The notes under the pieces are model-generated. The model was not told the origin of the DNA. It made no database searches and worked only from the letters and a program-made list of their open reading frames with translations. A DNA stretch of 64,000 nt from Prevotellaceae bacterium UBA1746 (GTDB lineage: Bacteria; Bacteroidota; Bacteroidia; Bacteroidales; Bacteroidaceae): NCBI GenBank assembly GCA_002314875.1, contig DCHS01000007.1:106346-170345 (forward strand), read 5' to 3'. The position numbers were made by a program, and so were the translations under genes. Shown here one piece after another: positions 1 to 9,300 of this stretch (positions are counted from its first letter, which is position 1; each line of letters opens with the position of its first letter).

Positions 1-495
1 CTTAATGCAGATGGAACGGCCTTTGTTGCTGAGTGCAACGTCGAATGTGACCTCCATGCCTATTTCCCGGAAACCTATATCCCCGGTGCAAGCGAACGAA
101 TGCTACTCTATCGAGAACTTGACGGTCTTTTAGATGATGAACATATTGCAACCTTCCGCAAACACCTTATCGACCGTTTTGGTCCAATGGTTCCCGAGGC
201 AGAAGAACTGCTACGCGTTGTTCCACTCCGTCGTTTAGGCCGTTGTTGCGGTGCTGAACGCATCGTAATGAAAAACGGAACGATGACACTCTATTTTATC
301 TCCAACCGAACAAGTCCTTTCTTTCGTACAGAGACATTTGGTCGTATTATTGCCTATGCTACTACTGGTCCCAATGTTCGCCGTTGTACTTTTGGGGATA
401 AGAATGGTAAACAATACTTAAGATTCAATGCTATCAAAAGCGTTGAACAAGGTGTGAAAATCTTACAGGAAATGTTGGCAATGCCAACGAAATGA
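1..495 (+). CDS. mfd: Transcription-repair coupling factor Mfd, C-terminal end (5' truncated)
   Basis: The reading frame is open from the first base, so only the last 164 residues are present. The protein couples stalled RNA polymerase to nucleotide excision repair as an ATP-dependent DNA translocase. What is visible is the C-terminal regulatory domain: an acidic strand ending in a PETYIPG motif, then ERMLLYREL, LIDRFGP and the VVPLRRLGRCCGAERIVMK region, all in the order usual for Mfd. The helicase motifs lie upstream of the window. The gene ends just before the promoter of the next gene, which begins inside its last codons. Family assignment is from recognised motifs only. Confidence 0.85.
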   Translation, partial: LNADGTAFVAECNVECDLHAYFPETYIPGASERMLLYRELDGLLDDEHIATFRKHLIDRFGPMVPEAEELLRVVPLRRLGRCCGAERIVMKNGTMTLYFISNRTSPFFRTETFGRIIAYATTGPNVRRCTFGDKNGKQYLRFNAIKSVEQGVKILQEMLAMPTK

Positions 496-505
496 TGTAT
501 CTTTG
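475..505 (+). promoter_or_regulatory. Bacteroidota-type promoter for the DPP-IV gene
   Basis: TTGG at 475-478 and TATCTTTG at 498-505 match the -33 and TAnnTTTG -7 elements with a 19-base spacer. The -7 box covers a TTG codon that would otherwise extend the next reading frame, so it also argues for the downstream ATG at 530 as the true start. The promoter overlaps the last codons and stop of mfd. Confidence 0.7.
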
Positions 506-529
506 CACACGGAAAATAAATACAACATT

Positions 530-2731
530 ATGCATAAAATCCTATTATTTGCTTTCAGCCTTCTTTTTAGTCTGAATCTCTCTGCCCAATCCTCGGATAT
601 TTCACTCCGTTCTGTTACCGATGGCAGTTATTATCCTGAGTATATCTACGGTGTTAACCCGCTCAACGACGGTGAAAGCTACAGCCAGCTTTCTTCCGAT
701 GGAAAACAAATCACCCGTTCTTCTTTTAAGACAGGAAAACAAACCGGTGTCATCTTCGATGTTGCTTCCGTTCGCAGCGAGACTTCTCTTCCCAAAATCG
801 ATGACTATATAATGAGTCCCGATGAAAAGAAAATTCTTATCAAGACGCAAACCAAGAAGATCTATCGTCGTACAGATACCGCTGTTTACTATATTTATGA
901 TGTGGTAAACAACAAGATGGAGCCCCTCAGCGAAGGTGGCCCCCAGACCTCTCCTGTATTCTCTCCTGATGGTAATGTCGTTGCTTTTGCTCGTGACAAT
1001 AACCTTTTCCTTGTTAAGTTGCTTTTTAACAATGCTGAAACTCAGGTAACAAAGGATGGTAAGCGCAACGAAATCATCAACGGTATCCCTGACTGGGTTA
1101 ACGAAGAGGAATTCTCAACAAAATGCAGTTTTACCTTCACCGCTGACTCCAAAACCCTCTGCTGGATTCGCTATGACGAATCAAAGGTTCCTGTATATGA
1201 AATGCAGATGTGGAAAGGCCAGTCTCCCAAGCACGAAGAAAATGACCTTTATCCCCACGACTATACCTACAAGTACCCCATTGCCGGTGAACAGAATGCG
1301 ACAGTCACCGTTCACTCTTTTGAAATCAAGAGCCGCGTAACCCGCCAGCTTGATGTTCCCCTTGATGCAGACGGATACATTCCTCGCATCTTTGGCACAA
1401 GTGACGAGACGAAACTTGCCGTCGTTACCCTCAACCGCCACCAGGATCGTATGAACATCTATATGGTCAATCCTCTTTCCGGTATTGCTAAACTCGCTGT
1501 ACAAGAAACCAACAGCAAGTATCTTCGTGAGAGTGCTTACACCGACCTCAAGTTCTATCCTGACGGCTTCGCCATGCTTTCTGAACGTTCCGGTTACCAG
1601 CATCTCTACTGGTATAACCTCAACGGCCAGTTGCTCCGCACGGTAACCAAGGGTGATTTTGAAGTAAGTGCTTTCTACGGCTATGACCCTACAACCCAGA
1701 AGTTCTACTATGCTTCTCATGAGGAAAGTCCCCTCAAGACTGCTGTTTATTGCAGCGACAAGAACGGCAAGGTAACCCGTCTTTCTACTGAGACTGGTTC
1801 CAACAGTGCAACCTTCTCCAAGTCTATGAAGTATTTCATGAATATCTGGAGCAACCTGACTACCCCTCCCGTCACAACCCTTCGTGATGCTAACGGTAAG
1901 AAACTTGCTACCCTTGTGGACAATGCCAGTCTCAAGACAAAGGTTGATGCCGTTGCCGGTCAGCGTGAACTTTTCTCCTTAACTACTGCCGATGGTGTTC
2001 AACTCAATGGCTGGATGGTAAAGCCTCGTAACTTTGATCCTTCTAAGAAATATCCCGTTCTTATGTATCAGTATAGCGGTCCTGGCTCGCAGGAGGTTAA
2101 AGACGCATGGGGTTCTGGTTTCTATCCTGGTCTGATCTTCGAAAGCTATATGGCTCAGGAAGGATATATCTTCGTTTGTGTTGATGGCCGTGGTACCGGA
2201 GCTCGTGGTGCAGAATTTGAAAAGTGTACCTACCTCCGCCTTGGTGATTTGGAAAGTCACGATCAGGTAGAAGCAGCCATCTGGCTTGGCCAGCAACCTT
2301 ATGTTGATAAGGACCGCATCGGTATCTGGGGATGGAGCTTTGGTGGTTTCAATACCCTGATGTCTATGTCTGAAGGCCGTCCCGTCTTCCGTTGCGGTGT
2401 GGCTATCGCAGCTCCCAGCAACTGGCGTTACTATGACACTATTTATACAGAGCGTTTCATGCGTACCCCGCAGGAGAATGAAAACTACAACACCATTTCT
2501 CCCATTGGCCGTGCAAGCCAGCTCAGCGGTGACCTCCTCCTCATCCATGGTACTGCCGATGATAATGTTCACTATCGCAACTGTACCGAAGTCAGCGAAG
2601 CCTACGTTCAGGCTGACAAGCAGTTCCAGATGCAGATTTATACCAACCGCAACCACTCCATCTATGGTGGCAACACCCGCAACCACCTCATCACCCGAAT
2701 GGTGGAATTCTTCAACAGCAAGATGAAGTAA
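530..2731 (+). CDS. Secreted dipeptidyl peptidase IV family serine peptidase (S9B)
   Basis: This 733-residue protein most likely removes Xaa-Pro (or Xaa-Ala) dipeptides from peptide N-termini outside the cytoplasm. A signal peptide covers about residues 1-20, with cleavage after LNLSAQ. Residues to about 480 form the beta-propeller half; the rest is the alpha/beta-hydrolase. The nucleophile is Ser603 in GWSFGG, the acid is Asp677 or Asp678 in HGTADDNVH, and the base is His709 in NRNHS. The DW.yEEE-type motif appears as PDWVNEEEFS, which in DPP-IV binds the substrate amino terminus. Length matches the family. The start at 530 is preferred because the upstream TTG extension lies in the promoter. 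Confidence 0.88.
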   Translation: MHKILLFAFSLLFSLNLSAQSSDISLRSVTDGSYYPEYIYGVNPLNDGESYSQLSSDGKQITRSSFKTGKQTGVIFDVASVRSETSLPKIDDYIMSPDEKKILIKTQTKKIYRRTDTAVYYIYDVVNNKMEPLSEGGPQTSPVFSPDGNVVAFARDNNLFLVKLLFNNAETQVTKDGKRNEIINGIPDWVNEEEFSTKCSFTFTADSKTLCWIRYDESKVPVYEMQMWKGQSPKHEENDLYPHDYTYKYPIAGEQNATVTVHSFEIKSRVTRQLDVPLDADGYIPRIFGTSDETKLAVVTLNRHQDRMNIYMVNPLSGIAKLAVQETNSKYLRESAYTDLKFYPDGFAMLSERSGYQHLYWYNLNGQLLRTVTKGDFEVSAFYGYDPTTQKFYYASHEESPLKTAVYCSDKNGKVTRLSTETGSNSATFSKSMKYFMNIWSNLTTPPVTTLRDANGKKLATLVDNASLKTKVDAVAGQRELFSLTTADGVQLNGWMVKPRNFDPSKKYPVLMYQYSGPGSQEVKDAWGSGFYPGLIFESYMAQEGYIFVCVDGRGTGARGAEFEKCTYLRLGDLESHDQVEAAIWLGQQPYVDKDRIGIWGWSFGGFNTLMSMSEGRPVFRCGVAIAAPSNWRYYDTIYTERFMRTPQENENYNTISPIGRASQLSGDLLLIHGTADDNVHYRNCTEVSEAYVQADKQFQMQIYTNRNHSIYGGNTRNHLITRMVEFFNSKMK

Positions 2732-2743
2732 GATTCTTAGAAA

Positions 2744-2788
2744 ATAGAAAAGACCAGCCTCGGATTACCCGAGGCTGGTCTTTTCTAT
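2744..2788. terminator. Bidirectional terminator between convergent genes
   Basis: A perfect 20-bp stem (2744-2763 with 2769-2788) with a 5-base loop. It is rich in A on the left arm and T on the right, so it can act for both the DPP-IV gene and the convergent minus-strand barrel gene. Confidence 0.85.
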
Positions 2789-2820
2789 GTGCTTGAAGCA
2801 CTCACTTATAGTTATTTCGC

Positions 2821-3540
2821 TTAGAAACGATAACCGAAGGTAAGGCTTGCATTGAAGTTCTTCATCTTGAAATCATAACCTCCTGTATAAAGGATGTGCT
2901 TCTGATCTTGGGTAAGCATATCGGTGATACCCCAATCCATGCCTAAAATGAAGTTATAGTGGTCGGCGTATTCAGCACCTACGCGGAAACCGAGGCCAAA
3001 GTCAAAACGCTGAGCTTCAAGAAAACCATTATTGCTGTCGCGGAAGAAATTCTTAGTCACATCCTCGCTATAATCGTCGTACTTTAAAAGATACTTACCA
3101 TTGGTTCCGAAAGCGAAATAAGGACCAAAATCTGCATAAACACCAACCATGTGGGGGAGGTTATAACGATAACCCACATGAACAGGGAGAGATAAATACA
3201 TCGGACGAGCAATAGCAGTAGCACCCGTAACACCAAGTACATCAGAAACATGATCGCGTGCACCCTTCATGGAGTATTCCAAACTACCATTAATAAAGAT
3301 ACCATAGCACTCAGGAAGCATATATTCACCACGAATACCAAGGTTAAATCCAGCCTTTGGATTCATAGCCCATCCAGGTTCAAGACCACGGAAGTTGCTG
3401 ATGTTCATACCAAAATAGGTCATGAAAGTAACACCATTGTCGCGGTCCATTCCCATTCGATCGTAGGGGTCAAAGCCACCGGCCTTAGCACTGCTTGCCA
3501 TCATCAGCATAACAAGTGCAGAAAACATTATCTTTTTCAT
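2821..3540 (-). CDS. Outer-membrane beta-barrel protein (PorT/OmpW-like)
   Basis: A 239-residue protein with a signal peptide ending in SSAKA at about residue 20. The rest alternates aromatic and polar residues in strand-length segments (for example LSLPVHVGYRY, FGPYFAF, FDFGLGFRVGAEY) and ends in a terminal Phe, FGYRF, the usual barrel-assembly signal. This suggests a small barrel of the outer-membrane beta-barrel superfamily common in Bacteroidota. No substrate can be inferred. It follows the clostripain-like gene on the same strand by 76 bases, with a small hairpin (3574-3593) between them, so cotranscription is possible but not shown. Confidence 0.7.
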   Translation of the reverse strand: MKKIMFSALVMLMMASSAKAGGFDPYDRMGMDRDNGVTFMTYFGMNISNFRGLEPGWAMNPKAGFNLGIRGEYMLPECYGIFINGSLEYSMKGARDHVSDVLGVTGATAIARPMYLSLPVHVGYRYNLPHMVGVYADFGPYFAFGTNGKYLLKYDDYSEDVTKNFFRDSNNGFLEAQRFDFGLGFRVGAEYADHYNFILGMDWGITDMLTQDQKHILYTGGYDFKMKNFNASLTFGYRF

Positions 3541-3616
3541 TTTTCTAAATATATTGTTCTTTATTAATATGTGCTTGAAACGAAAGCTTCAAGTTGTTTT
3601 GTTAATATCAAGTTTA

Positions 3617-4951
3617 TTACCAGCCTGTTACACTCCAGCCCGCAGCTTTGTACCACTGCGTATGCTGGAAATCCGTATTCAGATCTCCATAGGCACAGTT
3701 TACCGCATTATCGCTATACAATTGCTGAGGAACGAACATTGATACCCCACACCAGTCGTCTGTACTTTCGGGCATAGTCTGAAAGTCATAGTATCCAGGA
3801 CCGATCCAGAACTTATTATTTGCCTCCTGGCAAACTACAATCTCGGAAAGTGCCTGACGAAGGATATTCAGCTCAGCCTTTGAGGCTCCCATAGCCTCAA
3901 CAGCATTCAGAAGGTCATAGTTATGAGGACGGAAATAAAAATTCGCAGTGTAAGGATAATAGTTCAACGCAGAAGCCATCGTCCAGTCAATCTTACCGTT
4001 GGCATTCTTTGGAGTCGATGCTGCATGTTCCTGAAGAAAAGCAGAGAACGTAGAAGCAAAAGCGTCAAGGCTCGCCGTACGGACACACGAAATGACCGTA
4101 CCATAGAAATCCAAGGAACTTTCTGAAGGATAGGGATATGAGCCCTTGCCTTTATAGTAGTCCGCGTAAGTTCTGGCCACATCTCTCACATCACTGGAAA
4201 AGAGTCCTTTACTAACGAGATCAGTGTAATATGCCCCTTCCACGGAAATGGAAATTGGAGAAGCAATGATATAATCAGCTGCATTACGAAGTGCATAATC
4301 GACTTCTATACTCTGCATCAGACAAGCATCAAAAAGAATATACTGCAAATGAACACCACTCTTCAGCACTGCAGAGGCAAAGTCGTCAATCTCTATCTGG
4401 TCTGCAATATTACCATTCGCAGCCTTATCCGTTCTCATTGAACCATCAGGGCCAACATCTATGCCAATGGTGCGCTTACGACTCATTGCAGAATAATTCG
4501 TAGGTGTAGGAAGCCAGCCAGAGGCATGGCTGCCCACCACAAGGGCATATGCGTTGGAAGTATAATTCGTTCGCATATATTCCAACACCTCTGTCAAAGT
4601 CTCTGCAGAAGCACTGGAGATATCACTACTCCATTGCTTCAGCAATTTCGGTGCACTAAGTCCCTTGCTTAACTCATAGATACGAGGGTTGCTGGCATCG
4701 TCAATAAAAAGGAGCAAGCGATCGTTCTCCGGGATTGACGAAATAGCATTGGCAATCTCCGTACTGTCATTCCGATGGTGTCCCTGCGAACCAATGGAGT
4801 TCTGCATTGCCATATAGACCAAGACCGTACGGCCATAAGAAGTCGGGGCTGCAGGATCGTCGTTATTATCCTTGCAACTACTGAAAGCGATTGCGCCAAA
4901 CAGCAATACACCACTTAATATAACATTGATAAATCTCGTCATAATAATCAC
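3617..4951 (-). CDS. Clostripain family (C11) cysteine peptidase lipoprotein
   Basis: A 444-residue lipoprotein: the hydrophobic leader ends in the lipobox FSSC with lipid Cys26. The C11 fold is indicated by RTVLVYMAMQNS at the start of the catalytic domain, His142 in VVGSHASGW and Cys210 in FDACLM, the expected catalytic dyad. C11 enzymes cut after basic residues. Membrane anchoring suggests a cell-surface or periplasmic role in protein breakdown, in keeping with the nearby DPP-IV. The start may instead be the Met three codons in. The upstream DUF4833-like gene ends 18 bases away, so the two are probably one transcript. Confidence 0.82.
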   Translation of the reverse strand: MIIMTRFINVILSGVLLFGAIAFSSCKDNNDDPAAPTSYGRTVLVYMAMQNSIGSQGHHRNDSTEIANAISSIPENDRLLLFIDDASNPRIYELSKGLSAPKLLKQWSSDISSASAETLTEVLEYMRTNYTSNAYALVVGSHASGWLPTPTNYSAMSRKRTIGIDVGPDGSMRTDKAANGNIADQIEIDDFASAVLKSGVHLQYILFDACLMQSIEVDYALRNAADYIIASPISISVEGAYYTDLVSKGLFSSDVRDVARTYADYYKGKGSYPYPSESSLDFYGTVISCVRTASLDAFASTFSAFLQEHAASTPKNANGKIDWTMASALNYYPYTANFYFRPHNYDLLNAVEAMGASKAELNILRQALSEIVVCQEANNKFWIGPGYYDFQTMPESTDDWCGVSMFVPQQLYSDNAVNCAYGDLNTDFQHTQWYKAAGWSVTGW

Positions 4952-4969
4952 ATTAATATATTATATGCG

Positions 4970-5470
4970 TTATGCTTTGACTTTTTCTATTTGCTTTGAG
5001 CCACCGTTTACCGCCTTTCCACGGAGTTCAACATACTCCACGCTCATAGGACCTTTGCACTTTACATAGATTTCAGAAAGATAACACTCCTTGCCGTTGA
5101 TATTTATCAAAGCGACCCACTTCCCGGATCGTTTACAAACTTTGATGGTTCGCTTTCCGTAAGCAGTGAGTACCACTGTGGCCTCATTAGTTCCTGTCGT
5201 CTTTACCTTATAGCCGTAAGCCATCTTACGCTGAATGGCAGACAATTCATCTTCTGCGCCAGGACGGTCCTCATTGTTGTGCCAATAAACATGAATCGGT
5301 TTCTCAAGATCCAAGGCACCATTTTTCATTTGAACATCGTAACAAACGATATTCTTATTCACACTGCGTGAGATATGGAATAGACGGCTGGCTGCTCCCA
5401 TAGAGAGAGAAAGCGTCATGAAAAGTCCCAAGATAAGGAAACGGAAATAATTAGTTCTAATAGTTGTCAT
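4970..5470 (-). CDS. DUF4833-like exported protein
   Basis: A 166-residue protein with an N-terminal hydrophobic export signal (about residues 8-27). The mature part begins with LFHISRSVNKNIVCYDVQ, then PIHVYWHNNED and LSAIQRKMAYGYKV, which I recognise as the pattern of the DUF4833 family of Bacteroidota. Function is unknown. It is the first gene of a minus-strand group, with a -7 box 64 bases upstream of its start. No catalytic motif is apparent. Confidence 0.65.
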   Translation of the reverse strand: MTTIRTNYFRFLILGLFMTLSLSMGAASRLFHISRSVNKNIVCYDVQMKNGALDLEKPIHVYWHNNEDRPGAEDELSAIQRKMAYGYKVKTTGTNEATVVLTAYGKRTIKVCKRSGKWVALININGKECYLSEIYVKCKGPMSVEYVELRGKAVNGGSKQIEKVKA

Positions 5471-5533
5471 ATCATTCTAATAGTAATTCTGTCGTTTCAA
5501 TTGTTATCCTATCGTTTTGTATAATTAGGACTG

Positions 5534-5541
5534 CAAAGTTA
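5534..5541 (-). promoter_or_regulatory. -7 box for the DUF4833/clostripain group
   Basis: Read on the minus strand this is TAACTTTG, matching TAnnTTTG, about 64 bases upstream of the start at 5470. No good -33 TTG was found at the usual spacing, so confidence is moderate. Confidence 0.5.
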
Positions 5542-5592
5542 CCACTTTCCATTCATATTTACGAGGAAAAACGAAAAAAAAAGGCAAAATGC

Positions 5593-5623
5593 TTGCACAA
5601 TTCAAAAGTTCGCCGTACCTTTG
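5593..5623 (+). promoter_or_regulatory. Promoter of tRNA-His
   Basis: TTG at 5593-5595 and TACCTTTG at 5616-5623 with a 20-base spacer. The -7 box ends about 31 bases before the tRNA. Confidence 0.7.
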
Positions 5624-5654
5624 CACCGCTTTTGAGAAAAAAGCATTTCAAAAT

Positions 5655-5729
5655 GGTGCCTATAGTTCAGTTGGTTAGAGCGTCAGATTGTGGTTCTGAA
5701 TGTCGTCGGTTCGAATCCGACTAGGCACC
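5655..5729 (+). tRNA. tRNA-His (GTG)
   Basis: A full cloverleaf can be folded. The acceptor arm GGTGCCTA pairs with TAGGCACC, giving the eight-pair arm with the extra G-1:C73 pair that marks histidine tRNAs. The anticodon loop is 5688-5694 with anticodon GTG at 5690-5692. The T arm contains GGTTCGAATCC. The CCA tail is not encoded. It has its own promoter and is followed at once by a terminator, so it is a single-gene unit. Confidence 0.95.
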
Positions 5730-5733
5730 CAAC

Positions 5734-5768
5734 AAGCCTTGATAACTTCGGTTATCGAGGCTTTTTTT
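5734..5768 (+). terminator. Intrinsic terminator of tRNA-His
   Basis: A 13-bp stem with a TTCG loop (AAGCC...GGCTT) followed by seven T, starting four bases after the tRNA end. Confidence 0.9.
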
Positions 5769-6317
5769 GTGCTCTTACGCAATAATACTGCCTCTCCATC
5801 CCTACTTGTTTCTCTGTTAACTATCTTCCTCTGTAATGTTAAAGTTTCGGGCGCACTTACCACGGAGGTAAATGAAACGCTCCCACGGTTCAGTTTCAAC
5901 TACGTCCGTCCTAGTTAAAATTCCCCCGTCACTGCGTTTCAAGCACCGCATTTCGAGCACTTTGCTACCCTACGTATCTTTAATTTACGATTATTTCCTG
6001 GAATCCCCAAATTTCCCTATGTTAAAAAGGCTAAGAAGTGTTAATGAAAAAAAGGATAATAGGCGCCCTTTCCAACTGGAGATTGTAAAACGCATGCGGG
6101 GGCTGGAAGAATCTAGTTCTCTTGATTTTTGTGCATGTTTTTTCTTTGAAAATACTGATTATCTGCATTTTCGGTACACTCACAATATAAATTTGCAAAT
6201 ATTACCATTATCTTTGCATTTTTACTTCCCAAAACAATTGCAGAGTGCTATAAAAGCCGTAACTTTGCCGCCCGAAAAGCAAACATTATTATAATAAATT
6301 ATAATCATCCATTACAA
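5769..6317. other. Non-coding stretch with promoter region
   Basis: About 550 bases without a convincing gene. An open frame at 5872-6294 runs over both -7 boxes of the next gene and has no recognisable domain, so I do not call it. The right-hand end carries two TAnnTTTG boxes (6209-6216 and 6260-6267). I see no RNA gene here. Confidence 0.6.
6238..6267 (+). promoter_or_regulatory. Promoter of the giant secreted protein pair
   Basis: TTG at 6238-6240 and TAACTTTG at 6260-6267 with a 19-base spacer, 50 bases before the start codon. A second -7 match, TATCTTTG at 6209-6216, lies upstream but lacks a well-spaced -33 element. Confidence 0.6.
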
Positions 6318-9300
6318 ATGAAGAAAATTCTACTTTTCTTTTTCGCGCTATTAGGTATAATTAGCAGTGCGAAAGCAGACGAAGTGGCTATCAAACGAGA
6401 CAATTGGAAGATAACCGCTTACGCAAATCCAAGCTCTGCCATTGAAGGTGAAGCTGACGGACGTGCCGAAGCAGCCATCGACGGAAAAGCTGACACCTTC
6501 TTCCATTCGGATTGGAGTGGAAGCCAACTCGGTAAGGGTTGTCCTCAAGCATTTCAGATTGAAATGGCTCAGGCAGAAACTGTATCAAAAATCAGTTTCC
6601 TTCCTCGTAGCAATGGTGCTGGTGCTCCTTTAAGTTACCGAATCTATGTCAGCAACACCTCTACGGACCTGACTGCGCTGACTTCAAGCACGAAGGATGC
6701 CGCTCTCTCTGCAGCAACCCTCAAGACTACTTTGGGTGACCCTGCTGCCAGTGGTAATTGGGCTGACAATGCAACCCTCAAGGAGGCAACCCTCGCTGCC
6801 AATGCAACGGGTAAGTACATCCTCTTTGTGGCTGACAACAGCCACGGGAGCGATGCCAAGTGGCTCTGCTGTGCTGAATTCAATGCTTACAAGAATGCAA
6901 CAGCATACAAGGTTACCTACGAATTCTATGTTGGCGATGAAAAAATCGGAACTACGACTACATCCGTTGAAGTTGGCGATGTATATCCTGACATTACCAT
7001 TCCTTCCACCGTCATTTGCAGTTCCGATTACTACGAACTTAGCGAAAAGCCCGAAGGAACAGTGAACGAAGACAAGGTTGTTACCATCACTGTCACCCAG
7101 AAGACACCTTTCACCATCAGCCCCAGTTTTGCCGACGCAAACTGGCACACCCTGCAGTTTGACTCCAACAACAACTACTTTATCAGTTACACGGAAAATG
7201 CCGAGAAGATTGAACTGAACCGCAAGACGACAGAAGGTACTGATGCTGATTTGTTCTGCTTTGTAGGAAACATCTTTGAAGGTTTCAGAATTTACAACAA
7301 GGCTGCAGGTGACGGCTATCTCCTTTCCTCTTCTGCCGATACCGATGATGGAAATACCGGTGGCAGTACTTATGCCACAATGGTTGCCACTGCAACGGCA
7401 GAAACCCAGGCTTATCTATGGGATGTGACCAAAGGTACCAATGGTTTCTATCTTGGCCAGCATAACAATAACGGTGGCAAGAACCGTTTGAACAATCGCG
7501 GCAGCAATTTGGCTTATTGGGTTAGCGGCGCTGGTACGGGTTCTGATTTCTTGGCAAAGAATGCTGCTGATTACAGCAAAGAACTGAGCGATGCCATCAG
7601 CACTTTCGAAAGTCTATACGGCAACAATCCTGGCTACTACAATGCAGAAGGAGCCACACCCGTTGTCGAGGCTGCAAAAACAAAGACCACCAGCACTTCG
7701 ATCAGTGAAATCGTCGCTGCTCAGAATGCGCTGAACACCGACATGGCAAATCACTTCATTCTTCCTGAATCCAATAAGGTTTATACCATCGTATCTGCTT
7801 ATAGCGAGTTTATGAAGCGGCAAGGCGCAGAAAAGGCGGCATACGATAACAACGGTACTGCAAGTTGGAATAACCTTGACCAGGCAGACTTCACCATGTA
7901 CTGGTACATCGTTCCCAACGGGAAAGGTGGCTATACTATCCAGAACTACAACACAGAGAAATATCTGACAGATTTCAATGCTACCGGCGAAACAGAAACG
8001 CTTTGGTATTTGAGTAGCCTTGGTGCAGGTGAATTCGGTATCTGCAAGGACTCATCCTTGTCCGGCGCCAATTTCCTTCACGCTGGCAGTCATAGTAGTG
8101 GTGCAGGCGTCACTGGTAATCTTACAAATTGGTATTCTGGTACCGGAGGAGCTTCAGCATGGTATATCCGCGAAGTCAGCGACCCCAACCTTACCGCTGC
8201 TATTGCTGCTCTCCAAAATAAGGTAACAGAAGTTAATGGTTATGTTTATGGCGACAATCCTGGTCTTTATCCCAGTGACAAGGAAACCGCAGTAAAGAAC
8301 GCCACTGCTACAGCACAAAGTGTCCTCGATGGTGGTTCTTCTGTTGCAAAGACCTATCAAGACGCACTTGCAGCCTTTAACGCAGTTCTCGAGGATGTCA
8401 CTATGAATCCCATTCTTGCTGGTGTTTATCGTATTGAAAGCTGCTTTTCTGAATTTACCAAGACGAAAGGGATTGCCGTTCGAGGAACATCTACCTATAA
8501 CGGTTCTGCTACTGCTCCTGCATGGAAAAATGCAGATGCTGCAGATATCTATCAATACTGGACGTTTACCACTAACGACAACGTCAACTTCAAGGTTTAC
8601 AGCAAGTTTGCTAACAAGTATGTTGCTGTCGTAGATGGAACTATCAAAATTTCCGAAGAAGTAAGTGAGGCAGCCAATGTAACTTTCACTTCTCTTGGAA
8701 AGGGACAGTTCAACATGTTCTTTAACGAAAATACCACTCCTATCCATTCTAATGGTTGGAACTGGGCATCATCCAATGAAGACCGTCAGGAAAATCTGAC
8801 ATATTGGGGCGGAGGTTTGAATTCATGTTCATCTTGGAGACTCATTCCTGTTACTGAAGCAGACGAACTCGCGGTTTGCGATGCCTATATTGAGGTTGTC
8901 AAGAACGCAGCAAAGATTGATATCATAGCTGATGCTACCGTTATCAGTCCTACAGAATTCGCTGCTCCTGCAATCGTTAATGCAGCCATCGATGCTATTC
9001 AGGGTACCACCGATGGTACAATTACCGAAAAGGGTGCTGCTTATGAACAATATGGAACAGTTATTAGCAAATACCTCAATGCCATCAACAGCTACGGTGC
9101 ACTCATGAGTATTCCTTATACCTCTGTAAAGGGTTGGAACTCTATTATCCTTCCCGTTAACTGGAGTTGCCCCGATGGTTGGTATCGTTTCAGCTGTAAC
9201 ACATTGGTAGTTGATACCAATAAACTCGCGGTAGCATCCAGCGGCGGAACGAAGAATACTCCTATGCTCGTTTATGACAATGTAGGTGGCAAGTATCAGT

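Noticed and set aside
5872..6294. Open frame of 140 codons before the giant protein gene
   Set aside because: It overlaps both TAnnTTTG boxes of the next gene, has no domain or signal that I recognise, and its composition looks like translated A/T-rich spacer.
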